This document shows positions 8,878 through 17,184 of a DNA stretch of 22,891 nt, in pieces. The stretch comes from Allobrachymonas sp. Lineage in GTDB: Bacteria; Pseudomonadota; Gammaproteobacteria; Burkholderiales; Burkholderiaceae_C. Below the pieces are notes generated by a model, which had not been told where the DNA came from, did no database searches, and saw only the letters and a list, made by a program, of their open reading frames with translations. Each line of letters opens with the position of its first letter. Within the stretch, counting starts at the first letter, position 1. The DNA is taken from assembly GCA_017996515.1 (NCBI GenBank), contig JAGOGU010000001.1, positions 1 to 22,891 on the forward strand, given 5' to 3'. The translations under genes were made by a program, and so were the position numbers.

Positions 8878-8952
8878 GCTGGCCTGCTTTGTTGGCCTGT
8901 TTGTTTGCCCGTTTGGTTTGTATCGGTTGTGTTGTGGACTGCCTTTTGTTGG

Positions 8953-9798
8953 TCAAGCGCGTGGCACCAGCTGCATGGCCTGCGGCGCAAAGCCGTGATT
9001 GACCGGGCCATAGCCGTGGCCTGTTTGCACCTCTGCGCCGGCCTGCAAGGCTGCGCGCACATAGGCGCGCGCCAATTGCACGGCTTGCGGCAAATTCTTG
9101 CCCAAAGCCAGAAACGCCGCAATGGCCGACGACAGGGTGCAGCCCGTGCCATGGGTGTTGCGGGTGTGGATTTTTTGGTCGGCAAACACATGCTCGCTGC
9201 CATCGGCCAGCACCAAGATGTCGCTAATGGTATCGCCCGGCAAATGCCCGCCTTTGACCAGCACCGCCCCTGCGCCCGTGCGCAGCAACTGATGCGCCGC
9301 CGCGCGCATGTCTTCGGGTGATTCCACGCTCTGCCCCGTCAGGAAACGGGCTTCGTCCAGATTGGGCGTCATCAGGCTGCACAAGGGCGCCAACTCTGCC
9401 AGCATGACGGCGGCCGCGCTGTCTTCCATCAACACGCTGCCTGCCGTGGCCACCACCACGGGGTCCAGCACCACATGGCGCACGCCGTACTGGCGCAGGC
9501 TGGCTGCCACGGCGCGCATGCTCTCGGCGTTGAAGACCATGCCGATCTTGATGGCGTCGCACCCCACATCGCTCATGACGGCATCGATCTGCGCCTGCAA
9601 GATGTCTGGCGCGGTGGGCGCAATAGCCTGTACGCCCGTGGTGTTTTGCGCCGTGATGGCCGTAATGGCCGTCATGCCGTAGCAGCCCAGTGCGGCAAAG
9701 GTTTTGAGGTCGGCCTGAATCCCAGCGCCGCCGCTGCTGTCAGAGCCAGCAATACTCAACAGACGGGGATAGGTCAAACGCTCAGGTGCTTGTTGCAT
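8953..9798 (-). CDS. thiD: Hydroxymethylpyrimidine/phosphomethylpyrimidine kinase
   Basis: ThiD phosphorylates hydroxymethylpyrimidine and then its monophosphate with ATP, making the pyrimidine half of thiamine. The 281-residue protein has the ribokinase-like family pattern: SIAGSDSSGGAGIQADLKTF (residues 15-34), GCYGMTAITAITAQNT (38-53), KIGMV (84-88), LDPVVVATAG (111-120) and the anion-hole/catalytic motif HGTGC (216-220, Cys220). I chose the ATG at 9798 because GGAGA lies seven bases upstream on the - strand. The frame stays open about 62 codons further, but without family similarity. It is monocistronic here, with no other thi genes nearby, and diverges from nikR. Confidence 0.95.
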   Translation of the reverse strand: MQQAPERLTYPRLLSIAGSDSSGGAGIQADLKTFAALGCYGMTAITAITAQNTTGVQAIAPTAPDILQAQIDAVMSDVGCDAIKIGMVFNAESMRAVAASLRQYGVRHVVLDPVVVATAGSVLMEDSAAAVMLAELAPLCSLMTPNLDEARFLTGQSVESPEDMRAAAHQLLRTGAGAVLVKGGHLPGDTISDILVLADGSEHVFADQKIHTRNTHGTGCTLSSAIAAFLALGKNLPQAVQLARAYVRAALQAGAEVQTGHGYGPVNHGFAPQAMQLVPRA

Positions 9799-9969
9799 CA
9801 CGCTTCTCCACAAAAAAATCAGCCACACGGTGGCCGCACCACCCAACAGGGTTGCCATCAAAAATGAGGCAGGCTGCCCTCCGGCTTTGGTCTGTGCCGG
9901 CAAGCACGCATGCCAGTCGCCATCGGGGAAACTTTCCGGAACGATCGTTTCACGCCAAACGCCCACTAT

Positions 9970-9998
9970 TTCATCCAAGGGCAATATGGATGTATGAT
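9970..9998 (+). promoter_or_regulatory. Candidate nikR promoter
   Basis: TTCATC (9970-9975) and TATGAT (9993-9998) have a 17-base spacer and fit a sigma-70 promoter with a good -10 and a weak -35. Transcription would start near 10005, about 28 bases before nikR. The -10 overlaps the possible NikR operator half-site GTATGA. Confidence 0.35.
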
Positions 9999-10018
9999 TT
10001 TAGAAGTTTCTCTCACAC
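9992..10018 (+). promoter_or_regulatory. Candidate NikR operator (autoregulatory)
   Basis: GTATGA (9992-9997) and TCACAC (10013-10018) match 11 of 12 positions of the published enterobacterial NikR half-sites GTATGA/TCATAC. The spacer here is 15 bases rather than 16. The site overlaps the likely -10 and lies directly upstream of the nikR ribosome binding site, which suits repression of nikR by its own product. The spacer difference lowers confidence. Confidence 0.35.
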
Positions 10019-10032
10019 CTCGGAGGTCAACC

Positions 10033-10518
10033 ATGGAACGCTTTACCATTTCTCTGGAAGAAAGTCTGGCGCAGCAATTCGACCAACTGGTGGTGCAAGC
10101 CGGCTACCAGAACCGCTCGGAAGCGGTGCGCGACCTGTTGCGCCAAAAGCTGACTGAAGTCAATCTGCAAAACGACCAGGCCGAATTCTGCGTCGCCAGC
10201 CTGTCTTACGTGTTCAACCACCACGGGCGTGATCTGGCCGAGCGCCTGATGCAGCTCCAGCACGAGTACCACGACATTGTGGTGGTGACCACACACGTGC
10301 ACCTCGACCACGACAACTGCCTGGAAACCGCACTGTTGCGCGGCCCCACCGCCAAGGTGCGCCGTTTTGGCGAAAGCATCATGGCCGAGCGCGGCGTGCG
10401 CCACGGGCAAATCAATATCGTGCCGGTGGATATGGAAGAGCACCACGACCACGGCCATGAGAACTCCCATCCGCATGGGCCATCGGCAGGCCATATGCAC
10501 GTGATTCCCGAGAACTGA
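10033..10518 (+). CDS. nikR: Nickel-responsive transcriptional regulator NikR with His-rich tail
   Basis: NikR is a tetrameric ribbon-helix-helix repressor that binds operator DNA when loaded with nickel, usually shutting off nickel uptake. The N-terminal ribbon-helix-helix (ERFTISLEESLAQQFD...NRSEAVRDLLR, residues 2-37) and the C-terminal ACT-like domain are complete. The nickel ligands align as His77, His88, His90 and Cys96 (E. coli His76, His87, His89, Cys95). The 161-residue length exceeds the usual 130-150 because of a tail after residue 135 or so (MEEHHDHGHENSHPHG...GHMH). The start is set by GGAGG at 10022-10026, six bases before the ATG. No nikABCDE or urease genes are in the window; the closest metal transporter is the ABC importer to the left. 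Confidence 0.95.
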   Translation: MERFTISLEESLAQQFDQLVVQAGYQNRSEAVRDLLRQKLTEVNLQNDQAEFCVASLSYVFNHHGRDLAERLMQLQHEYHDIVVVTTHVHLDHDNCLETALLRGPTAKVRRFGESIMAERGVRHGQINIVPVDMEEHHDHGHENSHPHGPSAGHMHVIPEN

Positions 10519-10536
10519 GCGTCAATCAAGCCCGTT

Positions 10537-10569
10537 CAGCGTATGGCGGTTCCTGCACGCCATGCGCTG
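10537..10569 (+). terminator. Hairpin 18 bases after nikR
   Basis: CAGCGTATGGCG (10537-10548) pairs with CGCCATGCGCTG (10558-10569) over 12 base pairs including one G-T wobble, with a 9-base loop. Only a short TTCTT follows, so it may protect the 3' end rather than terminate. Confidence 0.45.
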
Positions 10570-10645
10570 CTTCTTGAACTGATACGCTTAGAGTGGGGAA
10601 TTGATACGCAAACCTTGCTGACAGGCCTCTGCGTCTGTTATCAGC

Positions 10646-10675
10646 GAGCGTCTGTCACAGGCGCTCTTGCTTTTT
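10646..10675 (+). terminator. Likely rho-independent terminator downstream of nikR
   Basis: GAGCGTCTG (10646-10654) pairs with CAGGCGCTC (10658-10666) around a TCA loop, with one G-T wobble, followed by TTGCTTTTT. It lies 128 bases after the nikR stop, so the nikR transcript or a separate short RNA would end here. Confidence 0.6.
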
Positions 10676-10766
10676 ATGCCATCCCCCTACAATTGCTCAT
10701 CCGCAGCAAGCGCATGACACTGCTTCAGTGTTCAACGCAAAACGACAACAACTGTTGCTCAAAATC

Positions 10767-10794
10767 CTTGAAACATTCGGCAACAGCCCCATAT
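10767..10794 (+). promoter_or_regulatory. Sigma-32 heat-shock promoter of grpE-dnaK operon
   Basis: CTTGAAA (10767-10773), a 13-base spacer and CCCCATAT (10787-10794) match the E. coli RpoH consensus (CTTGAAA, 11-16 bases, CCCCATnT) at every specified position. Transcription would start near 10801, giving a leader of about 160 bases before grpE. No CIRCE element (HrcA operator) is visible, which agrees with sigma-32 control. Confidence 0.88.
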
Positions 10795-10878
10795 GGGCTG
10801 AGTAAGTGCTTGCTGCCTGATGCTCGTTGATACGCTTGTGGCAGGCTGCAACAAGCTGTTTGTATAGTGGCCTATCAG

Positions 10879-10916
10879 CAAACGGGCAAGATATATCTTC
10901 ATGCTTGCCCGCTTTG
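10879..10916 (+). other. Leader hairpin upstream of grpE
   Basis: CGGGCAAG (10883-10890) pairs perfectly with CTTGCCCG (10904-10911) around a 13-base A/T-rich loop. The stem extends by CAAA/TTTG across one bulged C. It lies about 45 bases before the grpE start, inside the heat-shock leader, and is followed by an interrupted T-rich stretch. It could be an attenuator, a processing site or a stability element; it does not cover a visible ribosome binding site. Confidence 0.5.
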
Positions 10917-10959
10917 TTGTTGGCTGGACTTTTTAACACCCTGCTTCCTGGACTGCTCC

Positions 10960-11511
10960 ATGAACCAAGAAAACGCTTCGAATCCCGAATCCGACATGGT
11001 CGATACCGACCCTTCCACTTCTCAATCTGAAATACAACCCGAAGCCCCTGCCGCCACCGACATGCAAGCGCTGCAAGCCCAAATCCAGCAACTCAATGAC
11101 GACTACCTGCGCGCCCAGGCTGATATGCAAAACACCCGCCGCCGCGCCGAAGAAGATGTGGCCAAGGCGCGCAAATTCGGCATCGAAGGCTTTGCCGAGC
11201 ACCTGTTGCCCGTGATCGACAGCCTCGAAGCGGCCCTTCATGTCGAAAGTGCCACGGCCGAGCAACTGCGCGAAGGCAGCGAAGCCACGTTGCGCCAACT
11301 GCTCTCGGCACTGGAGCGCAACAAGGTGCTGCCTATTGCCCCGGCGCAAGGCGAGCGCTTCGACCCCAATGTGCATCAGGCCATCAGCGTCGTGCCTGCG
11401 CCCGAAGGCACTGATCTGCCGCCCAACAGCGTCGTGACCGTGCTGCAAAAAGGCTATCTGATTGCCGATCGCGTACTGCGCCCGGCGCTGGTGGCAGTTA
11501 CGGCCGCCTGA
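10960..11511 (+). CDS. grpE: Nucleotide exchange factor GrpE
   Basis: GrpE is the dimeric exchange factor that releases ADP from DnaK and so resets the chaperone cycle in the cytoplasm. The 183-residue protein has an acidic, Ser/Thr/Pro-rich N-terminus. The long coiled coil follows (about residues 35-75, ending [22 protein letters not shown]), then a helical section with [12 protein letters not shown]. The C-terminal beta domain carries [10 protein letters not shown] and [20 protein letters not shown], all classic GrpE motifs. I chose the ATG at 10960 although the ribosome binding site is weak. An in-frame GTG at 10867 would add a Cys-rich stretch foreign to the family and would overlap the leader hairpin. 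It is the first gene of the heat-shock operon, with dnaK 116 bases downstream. Confidence 0.95.
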   Translation: MNQENASNPESDMVDTDPSTSQSEIQPEAPAATDMQALQAQIQQLNDDYLRAQADMQNTRRRAEEDVAKARKFGIEGFAEHLLPVIDSLEAALHVESATAEQLREGSEATLRQLLSALERNKVLPIAPAQGERFDPNVHQAISVVPAPEGTDLPPNSVVTVLQKGYLIADRVLRPALVAVTAA

Positions 11512-11563
11512 GGCTGCCCTGCGCTTTTTCAAGCGCACGGGCACGGCTTGAGCCATCAGAGCC

Positions 11564-11591
11564 CTTGAAATTCGAAAAAACCGCCTTATTT
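11564..11591 (+). promoter_or_regulatory. Possible second sigma-32 promoter before dnaK
   Basis: CTTGAAA (11564-11570), a 13-base spacer and CCTTATTT (11584-11591) repeat the layout of the grpE promoter. The -35 is perfect and the -10 matches five of the seven specified positions (CCCCATnT). Transcription would start near 11598, 30 bases before dnaK, and could boost dnaK over grpE. Confidence 0.5.
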
Positions 11592-11627
11592 CAACACCAA
11601 ATCAACCAATTTGCGGAGTAAACAAAC

Positions 11628-13550
<1,923 letters not shown>

Positions 13551-13567
13551 GCCTGCTTCATCCTTGA

Positions 13568-13616
13568 GCCTTCGCGCCCTGCTTCGCTTTTTGCGGACAA
13601 GGGCGCGCGGCTTTTT
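13568..13616 (+). terminator. Terminator-like hairpin between dnaK and the acetyltransferase gene
   Basis: GCC and CGCGCCC (13568-13579) pair with GGGCGCG and GGC (13601-13611), with a short bulge and a 21-base loop, followed by CTTTTTC. It probably ends part of the dnaK transcripts and lets some continue to dnaJ. The long loop makes full termination uncertain. Confidence 0.55.
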
Positions 13617-13697
13617 CAGAAACAGAATTGGCATTGACCCCAAACAGCACGGCACACACGCTCCAGGCTGCCTTGCGCCCCCATCGCCTCATCTTCC

Positions 13698-14180
13698 ATG
13701 CTCGCTGATCCCTCTACGGCCACCATCGCTGCGCGAACACCACCCTTTGCATGCAAAGCGTTCGAGCAGCTGACCGTGCACGAACTGCAGGCCATTCACA
13801 TCCTGCGCCAGCAAGTATTCGTGGTGGAGCAAAACTGTGCCTACCAAGATGCCGATGAATGGGACGCGGTGAGCTGGCATCTGTTTGCACTGGACGAAAA
13901 AGGGCACGCGCTGGCCACCTGCCGGCTGATACCGGCAGGCCAACGGTATGCCGAAGCGGCCATTGGCCGGGTGGCCAATGCGCCCGGCGTGCGAGGCCGC
14001 GGCATGGGGCGCGCCCTGATGCAGGAAGCCCTGCAGCAACTGGCACAGCGCAGCCCCGGGCCGGTGCGCATCTCGGCGCAACAGTATCTGCAAGGTTTTT
14101 ACGAAAATCTGGGGTTTGCCGCCACCAGCGCCGTCTATCTCGAAGACGGTATTCCCCATTTGGACATGCTGAAGAAATGA
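13698..14180 (+). CDS. elaA: ElaA-family GNAT N-acetyltransferase
   Basis: This 160-residue protein is a GCN5-related acetyltransferase of the ElaA type. The family start appears as [26 protein letters not shown] (residues 22-47) and the acetyl-CoA loop as [18 protein letters not shown] (91-108). The C-terminal GFYENLGF...[11 protein letters not shown] is nearly diagnostic for ElaA. The acceptor of the acetyl group is not known for most ElaA proteins. It lies between dnaK and dnaJ on the same strand and ends 10 bases before dnaJ, so it is probably co-transcribed with the chaperone genes, unusual company for this family. The ATG at 13698 is the first start in the frame after the hairpin; the ribosome binding site is weak. 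Confidence 0.88.
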   Translation: MLADPSTATIAARTPPFACKAFEQLTVHELQAIHILRQQVFVVEQNCAYQDADEWDAVSWHLFALDEKGHALATCRLIPAGQRYAEAAIGRVANAPGVRGRGMGRALMQEALQQLAQRSPGPVRISAQQYLQGFYENLGFAATSAVYLEDGIPHLDMLKK

Positions 14181-14190
14181 GAGCCTCTTT

Positions 14191-15327
14191 ATGAGCAAGC
14201 GCGATTACTACGAAGTGCTGGGTGTGCCACGCAACGCCGGCGACGATGAAATCAAAAAGGCCTACCGCAAGCTGGCCATGAAGTATCACCCTGACCGCAA
14301 TCAGGGCGATGCCGCCAAAGAGGCAGAGACCAAGTTCAAAGAGGTGAAAGAAGCCTACGAAATCTTGAGCGACAGCCAAAAACGCACGGCCTACGACCAA
14401 TACGGCCATGCCGGAGTGGACCCCAATATGGGTGGAGGTGGATTTTCGGGCGGCTTTGGCGGCTTTGAAAACTTCAGCGATATTTTTGGCGACATCTTCG
14501 GCCAGATGCGCGGCGGGCGTGGTGGCGGTGGGCGCCAGGTACACCGTGGCAACGACCTGAGCTATGCCCTGGACATTACGCTGGAAGAAGCCGCCGGCGG
14601 CAAAGATGCGCAAATTCGCGTGCCCAGTTGGGACGACTGCAAAACTTGCAGCGGCACAGGCGCCAAGCCTGGCACCAGCGCCACCACCTGCGACACCTGC
14701 CATGGCCAAGGCGTGGTGCAAATGCGCCAGGGCTTTTTCAGCGTGCAGCAAACCTGCCCGCGTTGTCACGGCAGCGGCAAATACATTCCCGAACCGTGCA
14801 GCAGTTGCCACGGTCAGGGCAAAATCAAGCAGCAAAAAACGCTCGAGATCAAGATCCCGCAAGGCATCGACGACGGCATGCGCATTCGCAGCACCGGCAA
14901 TGGCGAACCCAGCCCCAATGGCGGCCCGCCGGGTGATCTGTACATCGAGATTCGCATCCGCAAGCACGATGTGTTCGAGCGCGATGGCGATGATCTGCAC
15001 TGCGTGGTACCCATCTCCATGACCCGCGCCGCACTGGGCGGCGATATCGAGGTGCCAACCCTGCTGCAAGGCAAGGCTGTCATCACTCTGCCCGAAGGCA
15101 CGCAGCACGGCAAACAGTTCCGTCTGCGTGGCAAAGGCATCAAGGGTGTGCGTTCGTCCAGCGCGGGCGATCTGTATTGCCACATTCAGGTAGAAACGCC
15201 CGTGAAGCTCACCGAGCACCAGAAAAAACTGCTCAAGCAATTAGATGAATCGCTGGAAAAAGGCGGCAAGAAACACAGCCCGAGCGAAAAATCGTGGTTC
15301 GATCGCGCCAAAGACTTTTTCACCTGA
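14191..15327 (+). CDS. dnaJ: Chaperone protein DnaJ (Hsp40)
   Basis: DnaJ delivers unfolded proteins to DnaK and stimulates its ATPase. The 378-residue protein has the full type I layout. The J domain has HPD at residues 33-35 in [13 protein letters not shown] Gly/Phe-rich linker spans about 80-115. Four zinc-binding repeats start at Cys150 (CKTCSGTG), Cys167 (CDTCHGQG), Cys189 (CPRCHGSG) and Cys203 (CSSCHGQG), followed by the C-terminal substrate-binding domains. The ATG at 14191 begins [12 protein letters not shown], the usual start. There is no strong Shine-Dalgarno, and the stop of elaA 10 bases upstream suggests coupled translation. A clear terminator at 15388-15421 closes the operon. 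Confidence 0.98.
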   Translation: MSKRDYYEVLGVPRNAGDDEIKKAYRKLAMKYHPDRNQGDAAKEAETKFKEVKEAYEILSDSQKRTAYDQYGHAGVDPNMGGGGFSGGFGGFENFSDIFGDIFGQMRGGRGGGGRQVHRGNDLSYALDITLEEAAGGKDAQIRVPSWDDCKTCSGTGAKPGTSATTCDTCHGQGVVQMRQGFFSVQQTCPRCHGSGKYIPEPCSSCHGQGKIKQQKTLEIKIPQGIDDGMRIRSTGNGEPSPNGGPPGDLYIEIRIRKHDVFERDGDDLHCVVPISMTRAALGGDIEVPTLLQGKAVITLPEGTQHGKQFRLRGKGIKGVRSSSAGDLYCHIQVETPVKLTEHQKKLLKQLDESLEKGGKKHSPSEKSWFDRAKDFFT

Positions 15328-15387
15328 TGCTGCGCGCCAGTTGTGGCACAGGCCGATGGCTTGCCCGTCGGTCGAGACGATAATAAG

Positions 15388-15421
15388 CGGAGTGCGCCAC
15401 ACACGGCACACTCCGTTTTTT
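15388..15421 (+). terminator. Terminator of the grpE-dnaK-elaA-dnaJ operon
   Basis: CGGAGTGCGCC (15388-15398) pairs with GGCACACTCCG (15405-15415) apart from one internal C/A mismatch, with a 6-base loop and six T residues directly after. This is a textbook rho-independent terminator, 60 bases after dnaJ. Confidence 0.92.
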
Positions 15422-15551
15422 CATGGGCGGGCTCGAGCGCTGAAGCCGTGTCATCATGCTGCTCCCTGCATGCATTCTTTGACACTTTGCACGCGAAACA
15501 ACATCCGCCCTGACGCTGCCACCCTTTTGATGCCCCTCGCCACCCAACGCC

Positions 15552-16439
15552 ATGCCCAAAAAACCCTCTGCCCCACGCCATTCGTTGGACTCCGTTGGCG
15601 ATATCTTGCTGCCCGGCCAATCCATCGAGCTACTCAAAGAATTGCACATCCTCACGCGCGACGGGCGGCTCAACCAGGACACGCGCCGCAAACTCAAACA
15701 GGTGCACCACCTGTTCGGTTTCATCAAGCCCTTGCTGCAAGACCTGGAAGCCGCGCAGCCACAGGGCTCGGCTGGCATCACCCTGGCCGACCACGGCGCG
15801 GGCAAGTCGTATCTGGGCTTTATCCTGTACGACCTGTTTTTTCGCGAGCGCAGCCAAGGCACGATTTACGGCATCGAAACCCGCCAGGAATTGGTCGATC
15901 GCTCAGCCGCATTGGCGCAGCGGCTGGGCTTTGCGCGCATGCGTTTTCTGGCACTCAGCTCCGAAGCATCTGCCCACACGGCTGACCTGCCCCAGCAAAT
16001 GGATGTCGTGACCGCCCTGCACGCCTGCGACACCGCCACCGACGATGCCATTGCCTTTGGCCTGCACAAACAGGCGCGGCACATGGTACTGGTGCCCTGC
16101 TGCCAGGCCGAAGCGGCTGCTCACTTGCGCCAATCCAAAGCGTTGCAGCTGGCACGCACCCCGCTGGCCGAACTGTGGCGGCACCCGCTGCACACCCGCG
16201 AAATGGGCAGCCAGATCACCAATGTCATGCGCTGCCTGTATCTGGAGTCGCAAGGCTACCGCGTCACGGTCACCGAACTGGTCGGCTGGGAACACAGCCT
16301 GAAAAACGAGCTGATTCTCGCCAGCTACAACGGCCAGAAAAAACGCAGCGCCGCCCAACGCATGCAGGCGCTGGCCGAATCCTTCGGGCTGGAAAGCTGG
16401 CTGCAACAACGCTTTCCGCGTCTGTTGCTGGCGGCCTGA
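15552..16439 (+). CDS. Class I SAM-dependent methyltransferase, PF13679-like
   Basis: This 295-residue protein looks like a Rossmann-fold methyltransferase of the Methyltransf_32 (PF13679) type. The glycine-rich motif region is ADHGAGKSYLGFILYDLFF (residues 79-97), the second acidic strand is YGIETRQELVDRS (106-118), and the family-typical LHACDTATDDAIAFG (156-170) is followed by VLVPCCQAE (179-187). In related proteins these last two blocks line the SAM and substrate pocket. The usual motif I D-GCGKG is changed here to DHGAGKS, keeping the lysine and one glycine. The substrate is unknown; RNA is a reasonable guess for this fold group but not shown. A TTGACA at 15479-15484 could be the -35 of its own promoter, without a good -10. 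Downstream, an insertion sequence has landed in its 3' hairpin. Confidence 0.78.
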   Translation: MPKKPSAPRHSLDSVGDILLPGQSIELLKELHILTRDGRLNQDTRRKLKQVHHLFGFIKPLLQDLEAAQPQGSAGITLADHGAGKSYLGFILYDLFFRERSQGTIYGIETRQELVDRSAALAQRLGFARMRFLALSSEASAHTADLPQQMDVVTALHACDTATDDAIAFGLHKQARHMVLVPCCQAEAAAHLRQSKALQLARTPLAELWRHPLHTREMGSQITNVMRCLYLESQGYRVTVTELVGWEHSLKNELILASYNGQKKRSAAQRMQALAESFGLESWLQQRFPRLLLAA

Positions 16440-16462
16440 TACAGCCCCGCCAGATAGCAACA

Positions 16463-16470
16463 AAAAGAAA
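16463..16470. repeat. Target site duplication, left copy
   Basis: AAAAGAAA directly left of the insertion sequence, identical to the copy at 17185-17192. Eight bases is the usual duplication length for the IS1595 family. Confidence 0.92.
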
Positions 16471-16485
16471 GGGGCTGTCCTAGAT
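16471..16485 (+). repeat. Left terminal inverted repeat of the IS
   Basis: GGGGCTGTCCTAGAT, 15 of 15 bases complementary to the right end. The first eight bases are also complementary to host ACAGCCCC at 16441-16448. Confidence 0.92.
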
Positions 16486-16509
16486 CTTCAGATGATTTAG
16501 GATGGCAAA

Positions 16510-17175
16510 ATGCATGTAAGGCATTGCAAGTTAAGAGAAAAACAACAAGACCGACTGGCCGAATTCTTTGTTGCAGGCGTGACGGCTCGCGCCGCTGCCG
16601 ATTTGCTCGGGATTCATCGCAACAGTGCTGCTTTGTTCTACCATCGGCTACGCCAGATCATCGCCGCTGCTCTGGGCGATCCACCTGCGATGGAAGGCGA
16701 GATCGAAGTCGACGAGAGTTATTTCGGTGGTCACCGCAAGGGCAAGCGTGGGCGTGGTGCTGCTGGCAAGGTACCCGTCTTCGGGCTGCTCAAGCGTGGC
16801 GGTCATGTCTATACCGTGATGCTCGCAGACACGCGTGCCGCTACCCTTTTGCCTATCATCCGCTCGAAAGTTGTTGCAGATTCAATCGTTTACACAGATG
16901 GCTATGCCGCCTATGAAGCATTGGATGTCTCCGAGTTCCGCCACGAACGGATCAAGCATCATGTCGCTTTCGTTGCCGAGCGCAACCATATCAATGGCAT
17001 TGAGAACTTCTGGAGCCAGGCCAAGCGACATCTGCGTCGTTACAACGGTATCCCGCGTCAACACTTTCACTTGTTCCTGAAAGAGTGCGAATGGCGCTTC
17101 AATGGTGGCTCACCCAACGACCTCCTGCGCACCCTCAAACAATGGGTCAAGATCCGCTCACAGGGAAACATCTAG
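16510..17175 (+). CDS. IS1595-family (ISXO2-like) DDE transposase
   Basis: This 221-residue transposase cuts and joins the ends of the insertion sequence around it. An N-terminal helix-turn-helix-like region (EFFVAGVTARAAADLLGIHR, residues 18-37) probably binds the ends. The ISXO2-like catalytic domain starts with EIEVDESYFGGHRKGKRGRG (64-83, Asp68), continues with VYTDGYAAYEAL (127-138, Asp130) and NHINGIENFWSQAKRHLRRYNG (from 159). The last block supplies the Asn/Glu and Lys172 of the D-D-N-K pattern of this family. The frame is intact, so the element may be active. The ATG at 16510 lies 39 bases inside the left end. Base composition looks less GC-rich than the flanking genes, as expected for a mobile gene. 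Confidence 0.92.
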   Translation: MHVRHCKLREKQQDRLAEFFVAGVTARAAADLLGIHRNSAALFYHRLRQIIAAALGDPPAMEGEIEVDESYFGGHRKGKRGRGAAGKVPVFGLLKRGGHVYTVMLADTRAATLLPIIRSKVVADSIVYTDGYAAYEALDVSEFRHERIKHHVAFVAERNHINGIENFWSQAKRHLRRYNGIPRQHFHLFLKECEWRFNGGSPNDLLRTLKQWVKIRSQGNI

Positions 17176-17184
17176 GACAGCCCC
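17170..17184 (-). repeat. Right terminal inverted repeat of the IS
   Basis: ATCTAGGACAGCCCC; contains the transposase stop codon TAG at 17173-17175. Exact reverse complement of the left end. Confidence 0.92.

Larger units (their letters stand above)
10519..10959. other. Non-coding interval between nikR and grpE
   Basis: This 441-base stretch has no convincing gene; one 95-codon open frame (10543-10830) shows no family features. It holds two hairpins downstream of nikR, three copies of TGATACGC (10580, 10602, 10828), the sigma-32 promoter of the chaperone operon, a TATAGT that may be a second -10 (10863-10868), and a leader hairpin before grpE. Confidence 0.7.
16471..17184 (+). mobile_element. 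Complete IS1595-family insertion sequence (714 bp)
   Basis: The element is bounded by GGGGCTGTCCTAGAT at 16471-16485 and its perfect reverse complement at 17170-17184, and flanked by the 8-bp direct repeat AAAAGAAA. It carries one intact transposase gene whose stop codon lies within the right inverted repeat. Identical target duplications and intact ends suggest a recent insertion. It sits in the loop of a host hairpin downstream of the methyltransferase gene. The size, single gene and 8-bp duplication fit the IS1016-like subgroup of IS1595; the subgroup is inference. Confidence 0.93.

Noticed and set aside
10543..10830. A 95-codon open frame between nikR and grpE
   Set aside because: It runs through two hairpins and the sigma-32 promoter, lacks a ribosome binding site and shows no family features.
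10867..10959. In-frame N-terminal extension of GrpE from a GTG
   Set aside because: It adds a Cys-rich stretch foreign to GrpE and lies over the leader hairpin.
10570..10960. CIRCE element for HrcA control of the chaperone operon
   Set aside because: No TTAGCACTC/GAGTGCTAA inverted repeat is present; the sigma-32 promoter explains regulation.
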